From assembly GCA_947178085.1 (NCBI GenBank), contig CAMWWS010000095.1, positions 1 through 8,940 of the forward strand: a DNA stretch of 8,940 bases. Direction: 5' to 3'. The translations under genes were made by a program, and so were the position numbers. A model generated the notes under the pieces. The model had not been told where the DNA came from and made no database searches. It saw only the letters and a program-made list of their open reading frames with translations. Position 1 is the first letter of the stretch. Each line of letters opens with the position of its first letter. This stretch comes from an uncultured Lachnospiraceae bacterium. GTDB lineage: Bacteria; Bacillota_A; Clostridia; Lachnospirales; Lachnospiraceae. Below, in pieces: positions 1 through 5,654 of the stretch.

Positions 1-6
1 AATTAA

Positions 7-12
7 TATAAT
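7..12 (+). promoter_or_regulatory. Candidate -10 box for the membrane-protein gene
   Basis: A perfect TATAAT hexamer lies 91 nt before the preferred start at 103. A -35 element would fall outside the window, so the promoter cannot be confirmed. Transcription from about position 19 would give a leader of roughly 84 nt. The hexamer could be chance in AT-rich sequence. Confidence 0.3.
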
Positions 13-88
13 GACAATGATAGCCGATATAACCCGTTTTGTCTTTTTATTATGCCAAGAAAACATAACCAAAACCTCCTGCCTACTG

Positions 89-94
89 AAAGGA
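89..94 (+). promoter_or_regulatory. Ribosome site deciding the start at 103
   Basis: AAAGGA sits 8 nt before the ATG at 103. The earlier in-frame ATG at 52 is preceded only by T-rich sequence with no purine-rich site, so 103 is the better start. Confidence 0.55.
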
Positions 95-102
95 TATTAT
101 AT

Positions 103-711
103 ATGATATTTCCCCTTTTTGCAAGTTTTATTGTCTTTACTATATGGCTGACATACGAGATTGGCAAGCACAATCGTATAGATGAAGCCGTAAATCAGGA
201 ATTCTGGCGCAAAGAGCATAGAGCAAACAGAGTAAGAAGGAAATCTCTCGATGACCTTGAATATATTACTATTCCTTATGACATCCTTCCGATGCATATT
301 TTACAGGATGATGAACAGGTTTCTGAGTATAAGGAAATCCTCAATTCTTTATCCGACTCCAAAATAGTCAATTTCACCGGCATTACCAACACTGACCTGA
401 AGCTTAAGTACGGTGCGCCGAATATTGATTTACTAAGTAAATATGACCAGAATTATACCGTATTAGCCAGAACTCTCAACAAGTGGGCTGCCTATGTATA
501 TGAAAAAGGCTATCCGAAGGAAGCACGGGACATACTGGAATTTGCCGTTTCTACAAAAACCGATGTGAGCGGTTCCTACAAGCTCCTGTGTCAGATTTAT
601 AAGGAAGAAAATACTCCTGAAAAGATAAAGGAACTCTATCCTGTTGCCGAATCAGTGAACTCAATTATGAAAAACACTATCTTCCATATTCTGCAAGAAG
701 CTGAGCAATAA
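103..711 (+). CDS. Membrane-anchored protein of unknown function, TPR-like C-terminal half
   Basis: I do not recognise a named family. From the start at 103 the product is 202 aa. Residues 1 to about 20 (MIFPLFASFIVFTIWLTYEIG) form one hydrophobic membrane segment. A strongly basic stretch follows (WRKEHRANRVRRK), then a soluble domain. The last 90 residues are helical and resemble tetratricopeptide pairs (WAAYVYEKGYPKEARDILEFA, then GSYKLLCQIYKEENTPEKIKELY). The basic residues after the helix suggest that the C-terminal domain faces the cytoplasm, which is an inference from the positive-inside rule. An in-frame ATG at 52 would add 17 residues, but it lacks a ribosome site. The stop codon (709-711) lies inside the 3' end of the convergent exonuclease gene, so the two genes overlap tail to tail by 35 bp. 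No terminator separates them. A role as a membrane scaffold or interaction protein is possible but not shown. Confidence 0.75.
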   Translation: MIFPLFASFIVFTIWLTYEIGKHNRIDEAVNQEFWRKEHRANRVRRKSLDDLEYITIPYDILPMHILQDDEQVSEYKEILNSLSDSKIVNFTGITNTDLKLKYGAPNIDLLSKYDQNYTVLARTLNKWAAYVYEKGYPKEARDILEFAVSTKTDVSGSYKLLCQIYKEENTPEKIKELYPVAESVNSIMKNTIFHILQEAEQ

Positions 712-1378
712 TCCGGCTTGCTTCGCTGCGGGTAAGCTTCTCCACATTGTAGTCTACTTTTAGTTTATGCCTGTCCAACAATTTATATAACTGATTTTTT
801 TGAGGTATGGTAACCGGCGTTTCTCTTTTCACATTATATTTCAATGGTATCGGTTTGAAATCCGCTTCATGTCCGTTATAATAGAGCTCTGCAAGTCTAT
901 TATATAATACCGATGTAGCTTTTGCATCAGCAATCGCTCTGTGTGCGCTATGCTCAATTTCAAAATGCCTGCATAAAAATTCAAGACTTCTGCTTTCTAA
1001 ATCAGGCAAAAACTTTCTTGCCAGTTTCAATGTATCAATTCCGTTTTTCTCAAAAGAAAACTTCTCATTGACTGCCGCCCTTTTTACAAAAGAATAATCA
1101 AAAAGCACACTGTGTCCAAGAAGCACGTCATCACCAATAAAGTCAAGCAGTTCAGGCAACATCTCACTGATATCAGGAGCATCCTCAAGTTGTTTATCGA
1201 CTATTCCGGTCAATTCCGTTATTCGCCCATCAAGCGCTCTGCCCGGGTTTATAAATGTTTCAAGCATGGCGTCAATTTCTCCATCCCGCACCCTGACAGC
1301 ACCGATTTCTATGATTTTATCTTTCTTCGGGTCTAAACCGGTAGTCTCTAAGTCCAGACATACATAAGAATCTATCAT
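677..1378 (-). CDS. DnaQ/PolC-type DEDDh 3'-5' exonuclease
   Basis: A 233-aa protein of the DEDDh exonuclease superfamily, related to the DNA polymerase III epsilon proofreading domain. It hydrolyses DNA or RNA from the 3' end with two metal ions. Numbering below is from the in-frame ATG at 1384. Exo I is C-L-D11-L-E13-T-T-G, Exo II is H-S-V-L-F-D96, and Exo III is H148-R-A-I-A-D153. All five catalytic residues are present. After residue 185 comes a separate tail of about 45 residues (TIPQKNQLYKLLDRHKL, then LTRSEASRIIAQLLAEYG). It resembles the short 'EAS' helical module attached to some Firmicutes exonucleases. The ATG at 1384 has its GGAG only 1 nt away, whereas the ATG at 1378 has it at 7 nt, so 1378 is preferred. 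The gene is last in an operon after nth, 18 nt downstream. Its physiological substrate cannot be read from sequence. It lacks polymerase and helicase domains, so it is neither PolC nor DinG. Confidence 0.9.
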   Translation of the reverse strand: MIDSYVCLDLETTGLDPKKDKIIEIGAVRVRDGEIDAMLETFINPGRALDGRITELTGIVDKQLEDAPDISEMLPELLDFIGDDVLLGHSVLFDYSFVKRAAVNEKFSFEKNGIDTLKLARKFLPDLESRSLEFLCRHFEIEHSAHRAIADAKATSVLYNRLAELYYNGHEADFKPIPLKYNVKRETPVTIPQKNQLYKLLDRHKLKVDYNVEKLTRSEASRIIAQLLAEYGR

Positions 1379-1385
1379 AATCATG

Positions 1386-1389
1386 CTCC
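1386..1389 (-). promoter_or_regulatory. Ribosome site deciding the exonuclease start
   Basis: On the minus strand TTGGAG lies 7 nt before the ATG at 1378 and only 1 nt before the ATG at 1384. Only the second ATG has usable spacing. Confidence 0.55.
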
Positions 1390-1396
1390 AATTTGC

Positions 1397-2047
1397 TCAA
1401 TTTCCTGACTCAGCTTTATTTCGCTTGCTATAATCCTTACAATGTTCCTTAAGGAAACATTCTTCGCACTTGGGCGTGGGCGCCTTGCAAATCTGCCTTC
1501 CCAATGTAATAATCTGAATGTTCCAGAGAATCCAGTGGTCTTTCGGCAGCTTTTTCATAAGATCCATTTCGACCTTAACAGGGTCTTCTTCTTTCGTAAT
1601 GCCCAGTTTCTTGGAAATTCGCTTTACATGCGTATCAACCACTATACTAGGGTCATTGAACACATTACCCCGTATTACATTTGCAGTCTTACGGCCTACG
1701 CCTGCAAGAGAAGTAAGCTCTTCTATGGTTCTTGGCACTTCCCCATTAAACTTATCACGCAGGTCCTGACAACAGGCAATTATATTCTTCGCCTTGTTAT
1801 GATAGAATCCGGTTGAGTGTATATCCTGTTCCAGCTCTTTTAAGTCTGCGTCTGCGAAAGCATTTATACTTGGGTATTTTTGGAATAAGTCTTTAGTGAC
1901 AATGTTAACTCTGGCGTCAGTACACTGTGCGCTTAGGATTGTGGCGATTAAAAGCTGCCATGCGTTTTCGTGATTCAGGTAGCAGGTGTAGTCGGTGCCG
2001 TAATGCTCGTCGAGGAGGGCGAGGATGGCTTTTGTGTGGTTTGTCAT
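1397..2047 (-). CDS. nth: Endonuclease III (DNA glycosylase/AP lyase)
   Basis: A 216-aa base-excision repair enzyme. It removes oxidised pyrimidines from DNA and cleaves the abasic site by beta-elimination. The helix-hairpin-helix (L-A-G-V-G-R-K-T-A-N-V-I, residues 114-125) carries the catalytic lysine K120, and V-V-D138-T-H carries the catalytic aspartate. Both match the E. coli Nth positions. The [4Fe-4S] cluster motif C-X6-C-X2-C-X5-C is complete at C187, C194, C197 and C203, again as in E. coli. The length is normal for the family. The start is fixed by AAGGAG at 2057-2062, 9 nt before the ATG. The gene lies 31 nt after the radical SAM gene and about 18 nt before the exonuclease, so co-transcription is likely. 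MutY is excluded because the protein is short and lacks the C-terminal MutT-like domain. Confidence 0.97.
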   Translation of the reverse strand: MTNHTKAILALLDEHYGTDYTCYLNHENAWQLLIATILSAQCTDARVNIVTKDLFQKYPSINAFADADLKELEQDIHSTGFYHNKAKNIIACCQDLRDKFNGEVPRTIEELTSLAGVGRKTANVIRGNVFNDPSIVVDTHVKRISKKLGITKEEDPVKVEMDLMKKLPKDHWILWNIQIITLGRQICKAPTPKCEECFLKEHCKDYSKRNKAESGN

Positions 2048-2078
2048 TGAAGTTTTCTCCTTTTGGTATATTGTTCAA

Positions 2079-3911
2079 CTATATATCGATAATAATAAAT
2101 CTTGCTTCGTAGGTTAATGGGTTTCGGTTTTTATAATCAAATAATACCATAAGTGGCATATCCAGTCTTTGCAGCTGTGAAGCAGCATCGTTTTCCCAGA
2201 CGGGGTAATCAAAAAATTCTATATGCGTCAGTCTGGCAAGCTGGGTGTGGTCATAGGTTAAGTAGTCTGGCAGGAAGTGTCGGCTTGTCTCTTCTTTTTT
2301 ATAAAAGTCTCGTATGAGGGTTTTATAAGGGGTCAGGTCGTTTGCGAAATCCGGTCTGCTCTTAATATTTTCTCTTAAGTACAGATCAAAAGTCAAGACC
2401 TGGCGTATCATTTCGGAATTTTCTGACAAAGCGGTGTTCATGGCAAAGTCCAGCAATATCTGATAGCGATATACTCTGGATGGGGTCATGAGTGAATATC
2501 CTTTTTCCTGATAAAATCCTGCAAGTTCTCTGTACAATGTATAGGCGTTCGGAAATATGCTCTCCAATACGGGCATCGTATGTGTATACTGATTGCTGTT
2601 ATAGTATAGCTCTACCATTTCCTCAACCTGCTTCAAAATACAAAGCTTTTCATATGGAAGCCATTTAGTTGAAAGGACTTCATAAGGGGGCTCATCCGTA
2701 TATTGTATACAATAGTCAGCTGCCTTTTCATGCATATAAGAGCCCTTTAGAACTTTTAAAAAACCAAGCTGGAGCTGGTGCGGTTTCATTGCATATACCA
2801 TGTTAAACGAATTTATGAAGCTTTCATAATCTTCATAAGGGAGTCCGGCTATTAAGTCAAGATGAACATGGATATTTCCGTTGCCTATGATTCGCTCCAC
2901 AACACTGCGTAACCTGCCAATATCGCTCGCGCGTCTGATTTCCTTTAAGGTTGCCGGATTGACAGTCTGCACACCTATTTCCAGCTGTGCCAGCCCCGGA
3001 CGCAGCCTTGCAAGAATTGACAGTTCTTCCTCGGAAATTATATCCGCCGCAATTTCAAAATGAAAATTAGTGACGCCATTATCATGCTCTGACAGATATT
3101 CCCATATTTCACGAGCATGTGCGCGATTACAGTTAAATGTTCTGTCTACAAATTTTACCTGCTTTACTTTGTTATCCAGAAAAAACTGCAGCTCCTTCTT
3201 CACAGTTTCCATATCCCGCAATCGTACCGTTTTATCTATGGAAGAAAGACAATAGCTGCATCTATATGGGCAGCCCCGGCTGCTTTCATAATAAATGATT
3301 CTGTTTGCAAACATTTCCGGACTGTTATACAAGAATGGGAGTTTGGACATATCCATTGGTTCACGGGCGGAGGTATGGAAAATATCTTCATGCACGCTTG
3401 TCTGCAATTTTTTATTTTCTCCTCTATCCGCTTCTATATCTGCCTGCGCATGAACCCTTACACGGTATACAATTCCTGATATATTATCTAAGCTTTTACC
3501 CTCAATGCTTGAGTCGGCTTTTGAACAATAATGTTCTGCCAATTCCTTAAAAGTTTCCTCTCCCTCCCCCAGCATAATACCTGTAACCATCGGATTCTTT
3601 TTCATAAGTTCGTTTGGATTATATGAGACTTCCGGGCCACCCAGCCAGATATGCACGCCCGGCATTATTTTCGGGAGTTCCGTCAAAATAGAGCTTATCA
3701 TACTCCAGTTCCAGATATAACAGGAAAAAGCCACCACGTCAGGAGTTCTTCTGAAAATGTCAGCCAAAATTTCTTCCTTTTTATTATTAATTGTATACTC
3801 TGCGATTTCAATATAAGGCGCAAGCCGCTCTCCCGCATAGGCGCGCAGGCTGTATACGGCGGGATTGGAGTGTATGTATTTTGCATTGATGGCAATTAGG
3901 AGGATTTTCAT
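2079..3911 (-). CDS. B12-binding radical SAM protein with DUF4080-like C-terminus
   Basis: A 610-aa iron-sulfur enzyme of the cobalamin-binding radical SAM class. Residues 1-130 form the Rossmann-like B12 fold: MKILLIAINAKYIHSN, then S-C-Y-I-W-N-W-S at 63-70, G-G-P-E-V-S at 91-96 and G-E-G-E-E-T-F at 115-121. No D-x-H-x-x-G motif is visible, as is usual for many members of this class. The radical SAM core at about 200-400 has the cluster motif C214-X3-C218-X2-C221, E-I-G-V-Q-T at 311-316 and H-L-D-L-I-A-G-L-P at 350-358. Residues about 420-610 match the DUF4080-type tail found on Firmicutes members. A hydrophilic stretch at about 152-182 looks like a lineage-specific insertion. The product and substrate are unknown; relatives do methylations and other radical reactions. 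The gene heads an operon with nth and the exonuclease and diverges from an XRE regulator. Its ribosome site (GAGAG, 5 nt before the ATG) is weak. Confidence 0.9.
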   Translation of the reverse strand: MKILLIAINAKYIHSNPAVYSLRAYAGERLAPYIEIAEYTINNKKEEILADIFRRTPDVVAFSCYIWNWSMISSILTELPKIMPGVHIWLGGPEVSYNPNELMKKNPMVTGIMLGEGEETFKELAEHYCSKADSSIEGKSLDNISGIVYRVRVHAQADIEADRGENKKLQTSVHEDIFHTSAREPMDMSKLPFLYNSPEMFANRIIYYESSRGCPYRCSYCLSSIDKTVRLRDMETVKKELQFFLDNKVKQVKFVDRTFNCNRAHAREIWEYLSEHDNGVTNFHFEIAADIISEEELSILARLRPGLAQLEIGVQTVNPATLKEIRRASDIGRLRSVVERIIGNGNIHVHLDLIAGLPYEDYESFINSFNMVYAMKPHQLQLGFLKVLKGSYMHEKAADYCIQYTDEPPYEVLSTKWLPYEKLCILKQVEEMVELYYNSNQYTHTMPVLESIFPNAYTLYRELAGFYQEKGYSLMTPSRVYRYQILLDFAMNTALSENSEMIRQVLTFDLYLRENIKSRPDFANDLTPYKTLIRDFYKKEETSRHFLPDYLTYDHTQLARLTHIEFFDYPVWENDAASQLQRLDMPLMVLFDYKNRNPLTYEARFIIIDI

Positions 3912-3993
3912 ATGGGCTCTCGTTCTATGGTTATTAATAAGCTTTATAAAATCAATTTTAATATTTATTAAAATATCACTATATATTTATATC

Positions 3994-4022
3994 AGTATAA
4001 CACATTACGGATATTTTGTTTA
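3994..4022 (-). promoter_or_regulatory. Candidate promoter of the radical SAM-nth-exonuclease operon
   Basis: On the minus strand TAAACA (4017-4022, 4 of 6 matches to TTGACA) is followed after 17 bp by TATACT (3994-3999). A TG one base before the -10 makes it an extended -10. Transcription would begin near 3987, giving a leader of about 75 nt. It is the best sigma-A-like match I found upstream of 3911. Confidence 0.45.
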
Positions 4023-4125
4023 ATATAAATCCATATTGGCATGAAATACAGCTATACATAATTTACTTTACAACTTTCTGTTGAGTTTTTCTATGTAGCG
4101 ATGCATTTTCCTATAGCATTAGAAT

Positions 4126-4145
4126 AATATTCCCTACGGAATATT
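4126..4145. promoter_or_regulatory. Perfect 8-bp dyad, possible operator of the XRE regulator
   Basis: AATATTCC and GGAATATT are exact inverted copies separated by CTAC. The 20-bp site starts 84 nt before the regulator's start codon. Its size and short spacer suit a dimeric helix-turn-helix repressor, so autoregulation is the natural reading. That is inference; as RNA it could also fold as a leader hairpin. Further GGAA/TTCC half-sites lie at 4108-4111 and 4159-4162. Confidence 0.45.
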
Positions 4146-4195
4146 TCTATTTCAAATTGGAATGTTAACCGCCCAAAAAGGGTCTACAATAGAAG

Positions 4196-4201
4196 AAAGG
4201 A
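4196..4201 (+). promoter_or_regulatory. Ribosome site deciding the XRE start at 4210
   Basis: AAAGGA lies 8 nt before the ATG at 4210. An earlier in-frame ATG at 4162 has no comparable site, and the residues it would add do not belong to the helix-turn-helix fold. Confidence 0.65.
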
Positions 4202-4209
4202 CACAGCAG

Positions 4210-4557
4210 ATGAAAACAAGAATCAGGGAATTGCGGTTAGAAAAAAACTTAACACAAGAAGTTCTGGGGGAGTGTCTCGGCGCCACCCAAACCATGTTGA
4301 GTAAAATAGAAAATGGTACAAGTGTACCTGATGCTATGTTGTTAGTTAATCTATCAAAATTTTTCAAAGTATCTATAGACTATATTCTCTATCTCTCGGA
4401 AGAACGGGCAAATGCAGATTCGTTGCTCGCAGATAATATGCACAATCTCAAAAAGTATCAAAGACTCATATCCTTATATCAGAAAATGACTCATAAACAA
4501 CAGGGCGACTGCTTCGCCTTTCTCAGCAGCATGCTTGATATATCCAATGAAATGTAA
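4210..4557 (+). CDS. XRE/Cro-type helix-turn-helix transcriptional regulator
   Basis: A 115-aa cytoplasmic DNA-binding protein. Residues 1-60 form a complete XRE domain: MKTRIRELRLEKNLTQ opens helices 1 and 2, A-T-Q-T-M-L-S-K-I-E-N-G (25-36) is the recognition helix, and V-P-D-A-M-L-L-V-N-L-S-K-F-F (39-52) closes the fold. Residues 61-115 are helical and may serve for dimerisation or ligand sensing. There is no protease or membrane domain. It is transcribed away from the radical SAM operon and towards the terminator at 4638-4676, so it is monocistronic. The perfect dyad at 4126-4145 is a plausible self-binding site. Its targets are unknown; the two neighbouring minus-strand units (radical SAM operon, JAB pair) are the obvious candidates. 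The family call is secure, the regulon is not. Confidence 0.9.
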   Translation: MKTRIRELRLEKNLTQEVLGECLGATQTMLSKIENGTSVPDAMLLVNLSKFFKVSIDYILYLSEERANADSLLADNMHNLKKYQRLISLYQKMTHKQQGDCFAFLSSMLDISNEM

Positions 4558-4586
4558 TACATGTCACAATTAATACACGCACGTCT

Positions 4587-4605
4587 ACAGATATTTCTTA
4601 TCTGT
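4587..4605. repeat. Inverted repeat 1 downstream of the XRE gene
   Basis: ACAGATA and TATCTGT are exact inverted copies around a 5-nt spacer. On the plus strand a short T run follows, so it may be a weak terminator or an RNA hairpin. It is the first of three neighbouring dyads in about 90 bp. Confidence 0.45.
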
Positions 4606-4608
4606 TTT

Positions 4609-4631
4609 GCGTAATAAAATAAATATTACGC
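4609..4631. repeat. Inverted repeat 2 downstream of the XRE gene
   Basis: GCGTAATA and TATTACGC are exact inverted copies around a 7-nt A-rich spacer. It begins 3 nt after repeat 1 and ends 6 nt before the terminator stem. No T tract follows on either strand, so it is not an obvious terminator. It could be a protein-binding site or part of a structured 3' RNA end. Confidence 0.45.
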
Positions 4632-4637
4632 GTCTAT

Positions 4638-4676
4638 TAAAGCCGGAAGGCGCACTAATGGGTCCTTCCGGCTTTA
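4638..4676. terminator. Bidirectional terminator-like hairpin between XRE and the 56-aa gene
   Basis: A perfect 13-bp stem (TAAAGCCGGAAGG paired with CCTTCCGGCTTTA) encloses a 13-nt loop. It lies between two convergent genes, 81 nt after the XRE stop and 15 nt after the 56-aa gene's stop on the other strand. The flanks are A/T-biased on both sides but the T tracts are short. It probably ends transcription from both directions. Confidence 0.8.
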
Positions 4677-4690
4677 TCTAGTTTCTCATG

Positions 4691-4861
4691 TTATTTTAAA
4701 GCCTTTCTCTGCAATATCAATGGTGTCATTTTCTCCATAAGCGCGTCGGCAAGCTGTTCACTCTTTTCGTTTAATATTTTCTTCTGCTGTTCTCTTCCCC
4801 ACTCAACTGCCTTTTTTAAATCTTCCGGTCTTTCACTTAATATTACACGCTCTTCGCCCAT
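4691..4861 (-). CDS. Small 56-aa charged helical protein coupled to the JAB-like gene
   Basis: This short gene is supported by an excellent AGGAGG ribosome site 7 nt before its ATG and by its position 11 nt after the JAB-like gene. It begins MGEERVILSERPEDLKKAVE, continues W-G-R-E-Q-Q-K-K-I-L-N-E-K-S-E-Q-L-A-D-A, and ends L-M-E-K-M-T-P-L-I-L-Q-R-K-A-L-K. It is rich in Lys and Glu, has no Cys and no membrane segment, and is predicted to be mostly one long helix or coiled coil. The ribosome site overlaps the JAB stop codon, so its translation is probably coupled to that gene. I recognise no family. A binding partner, such as an antitoxin-like or adaptor protein for the JAB product, is one possibility, inferred only from the coupling. 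It ends just before the terminator at 4638-4676. Confidence 0.75.
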   Translation of the reverse strand: MGEERVILSERPEDLKKAVEWGREQQKKILNEKSEQLADALMEKMTPLILQRKALK

Positions 4862-4868
4862 AAGCGTA

Positions 4869-4874
4869 CCTCCT
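4869..4874 (-). promoter_or_regulatory. AGGAGG ribosome site overlapping the JAB stop codon
   Basis: The minus-strand sequence TAGGAGG contains the upstream gene's TAG stop and a full-consensus Shine-Dalgarno at once. The next ATG is 7 nt on. This is the main evidence that the 56-aa reading frame is a real gene. Confidence 0.75.
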
Positions 4875-5493
4875 AACGATTATCATAATCTATACCTACA
4901 TTGTAGCTGTTCTTTAAAAAATAATCAGCAGCATTTTGTAAATCTTTTAACTTTTCTGCTTCATTATTTTTATCGACAGCTGTATTAAAAAGGGTAATAG
5001 CCTTTTTTAAATCATATTTCTTACTTTTTACTAAGTATGATATACTTCCTAAATTTGTTACAACCACCATCATTTTTACGTTATCATATCTCAATAGAAA
5101 CTGTACATCTGTCAATGAAAAATCAGACAAGGATGGATGATTGTGTAATACAATTACCACACACTCCTCAGTAGAAGAAATCAAGTGATATGCCGTTGTA
5201 TCACTCAATGGGTCCACATCATGTTCGTTGCCAAGTGCAATGCCAATGTATCTTTCTCCCTTTTCAATCAGTTTGGCACTGTCAAGGCTATACGTTATTG
5301 CCACTTCGTTAGAATCGTTTTCTTCCTTTGATATTTTCAAAACATTTTTTGCCAGATCCCAAAGATTGTCATATTCACTTTCCGGAATATCTCTATATTT
5401 TATCCTTGGAATTTTATTTATAGCTTCATCTGTAATCATAATCTTACGATTACGTTTTTTGGCCATTTCAAGTTCAGTCAAATTGTTATTCAT
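4873..5493 (-). CDS. Standalone RadC/JAB-like (MPN fold) putative metalloprotease-domain protein
   Basis: A 206-aa cytoplasmic protein. Residues about 55-160 fit the RadC/JAB fold. N62-E63-V-A-I-T-Y-S-L-D-S matches the RadC strand that carries the conserved Glu. V-V-I-V-L-H117-N-H119-P-S-L-S-D-F-S126-L-T-D129 is the zinc-binding motif. The spacing is H-x-H-x6-S-x2-D, one residue shorter than the usual x7. M-M-V-V-V-T and S-I-S-Y-L-V follow as the next strands. The RadC N-terminal helix-hairpin-helix region is absent, so this is not RadC proper. The first 20 residues are basic (MNNNLTELEMAKKRNRK), and the last 45 are helical. An in-frame GTG at 5535 lacks a ribosome site; the ATG at 5493 has GAAGG 6 nt before it. 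It is cut off from galT by the terminator at 5576-5616, so it needs its own promoter. An extended -10 (TGCTATAAC, 5512-5520) is a weak candidate. Peptidase or deubiquitinase-like activity is possible but unproven. Confidence 0.75.
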   Translation of the reverse strand: MNNNLTELEMAKKRNRKIMITDEAINKIPRIKYRDIPESEYDNLWDLAKNVLKISKEENDSNEVAITYSLDSAKLIEKGERYIGIALGNEHDVDPLSDTTAYHLISSTEECVVIVLHNHPSLSDFSLTDVQFLLRYDNVKMMVVVTNLGSISYLVKSKKYDLKKAITLFNTAVDKNNEAEKLKDLQNAADYFLKNSYNVGIDYDNR

Positions 5494-5499
5494 CAAAAA

Positions 5500-5504
5500 C
5501 CTTC
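5500..5504 (-). promoter_or_regulatory. Ribosome site deciding the JAB-like start
   Basis: GAAGG lies 6 nt before the ATG at 5493. The longer in-frame start at 5535 is a GTG without a comparable site. Confidence 0.55.
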
Positions 5505-5575
5505 TTTCATTGTTATAGCAATACCCTTTTTCCACTAGATTAAATCAGATATCTCGTTATAAACATAAATAAACC

Positions 5576-5616
5576 AAACGCTGAAAGCCTTTAACAAATT
5601 CTGGTTTTCAGCGTTT
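5576..5616 (-). terminator. Intrinsic terminator after galT
   Basis: On the minus strand AAACGCTGAAA pairs exactly with TTTCAGCGTTT over 11 bp, and two further C-G pairs extend it after one mismatch. The stem is followed by GGTTTATTTATGTTT, a T-rich but broken tail. It begins 38 nt after the galT stop and should separate the gal operon from the JAB-like gene. Confidence 0.8.
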
Positions 5617-5654
5617 CTATCGTCTATTCAAACTCGGCAAGGTCATTACTTAGC

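Larger units (their letters stand above)
3912..4209. other. Divergent intergenic control region
   Basis: This 298-bp gap separates the radical SAM operon (leftward) from the XRE gene (rightward). It is very AT-rich over 3930-4080. It holds the promoter candidate at 3994-4022, a 9-bp AT-only dyad at 3955-3974 and the 8-bp dyad at 4126-4145. I see no small gene with a ribosome site and no cobalamin riboswitch. An in-frame upstream ATG for the regulator at 4162 falls within this gap but has no good ribosome site. Confidence 0.6.

Noticed and set aside
1442..1816. A 124-codon plus-strand frame inside nth
   Set aside because: It lies opposite the nth iron-sulfur and helix-hairpin-helix regions, whose conservation explains the open frame. 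No supporting signal was seen.
3955..3974. Perfect 9-bp A/T-only dyad (ATTTTAATA, TT, TATTAAAAT)
   Set aside because: It contains only A and T in a very AT-rich stretch, where such dyads arise easily by chance. It is noted but not called an operator.
3912..4080. Possible cobalamin riboswitch before the B12-binding radical SAM gene
   Set aside because: The likely leader is only about 75 nt, very AT-rich and without a B12-box-like GC-rich core, so it is too short for the known class.
4120..4125. TAGAAT as -10 box for the XRE gene
   Set aside because: No acceptable -35 hexamer lies 16-18 bp upstream, so I did not call a promoter although one must exist nearby.
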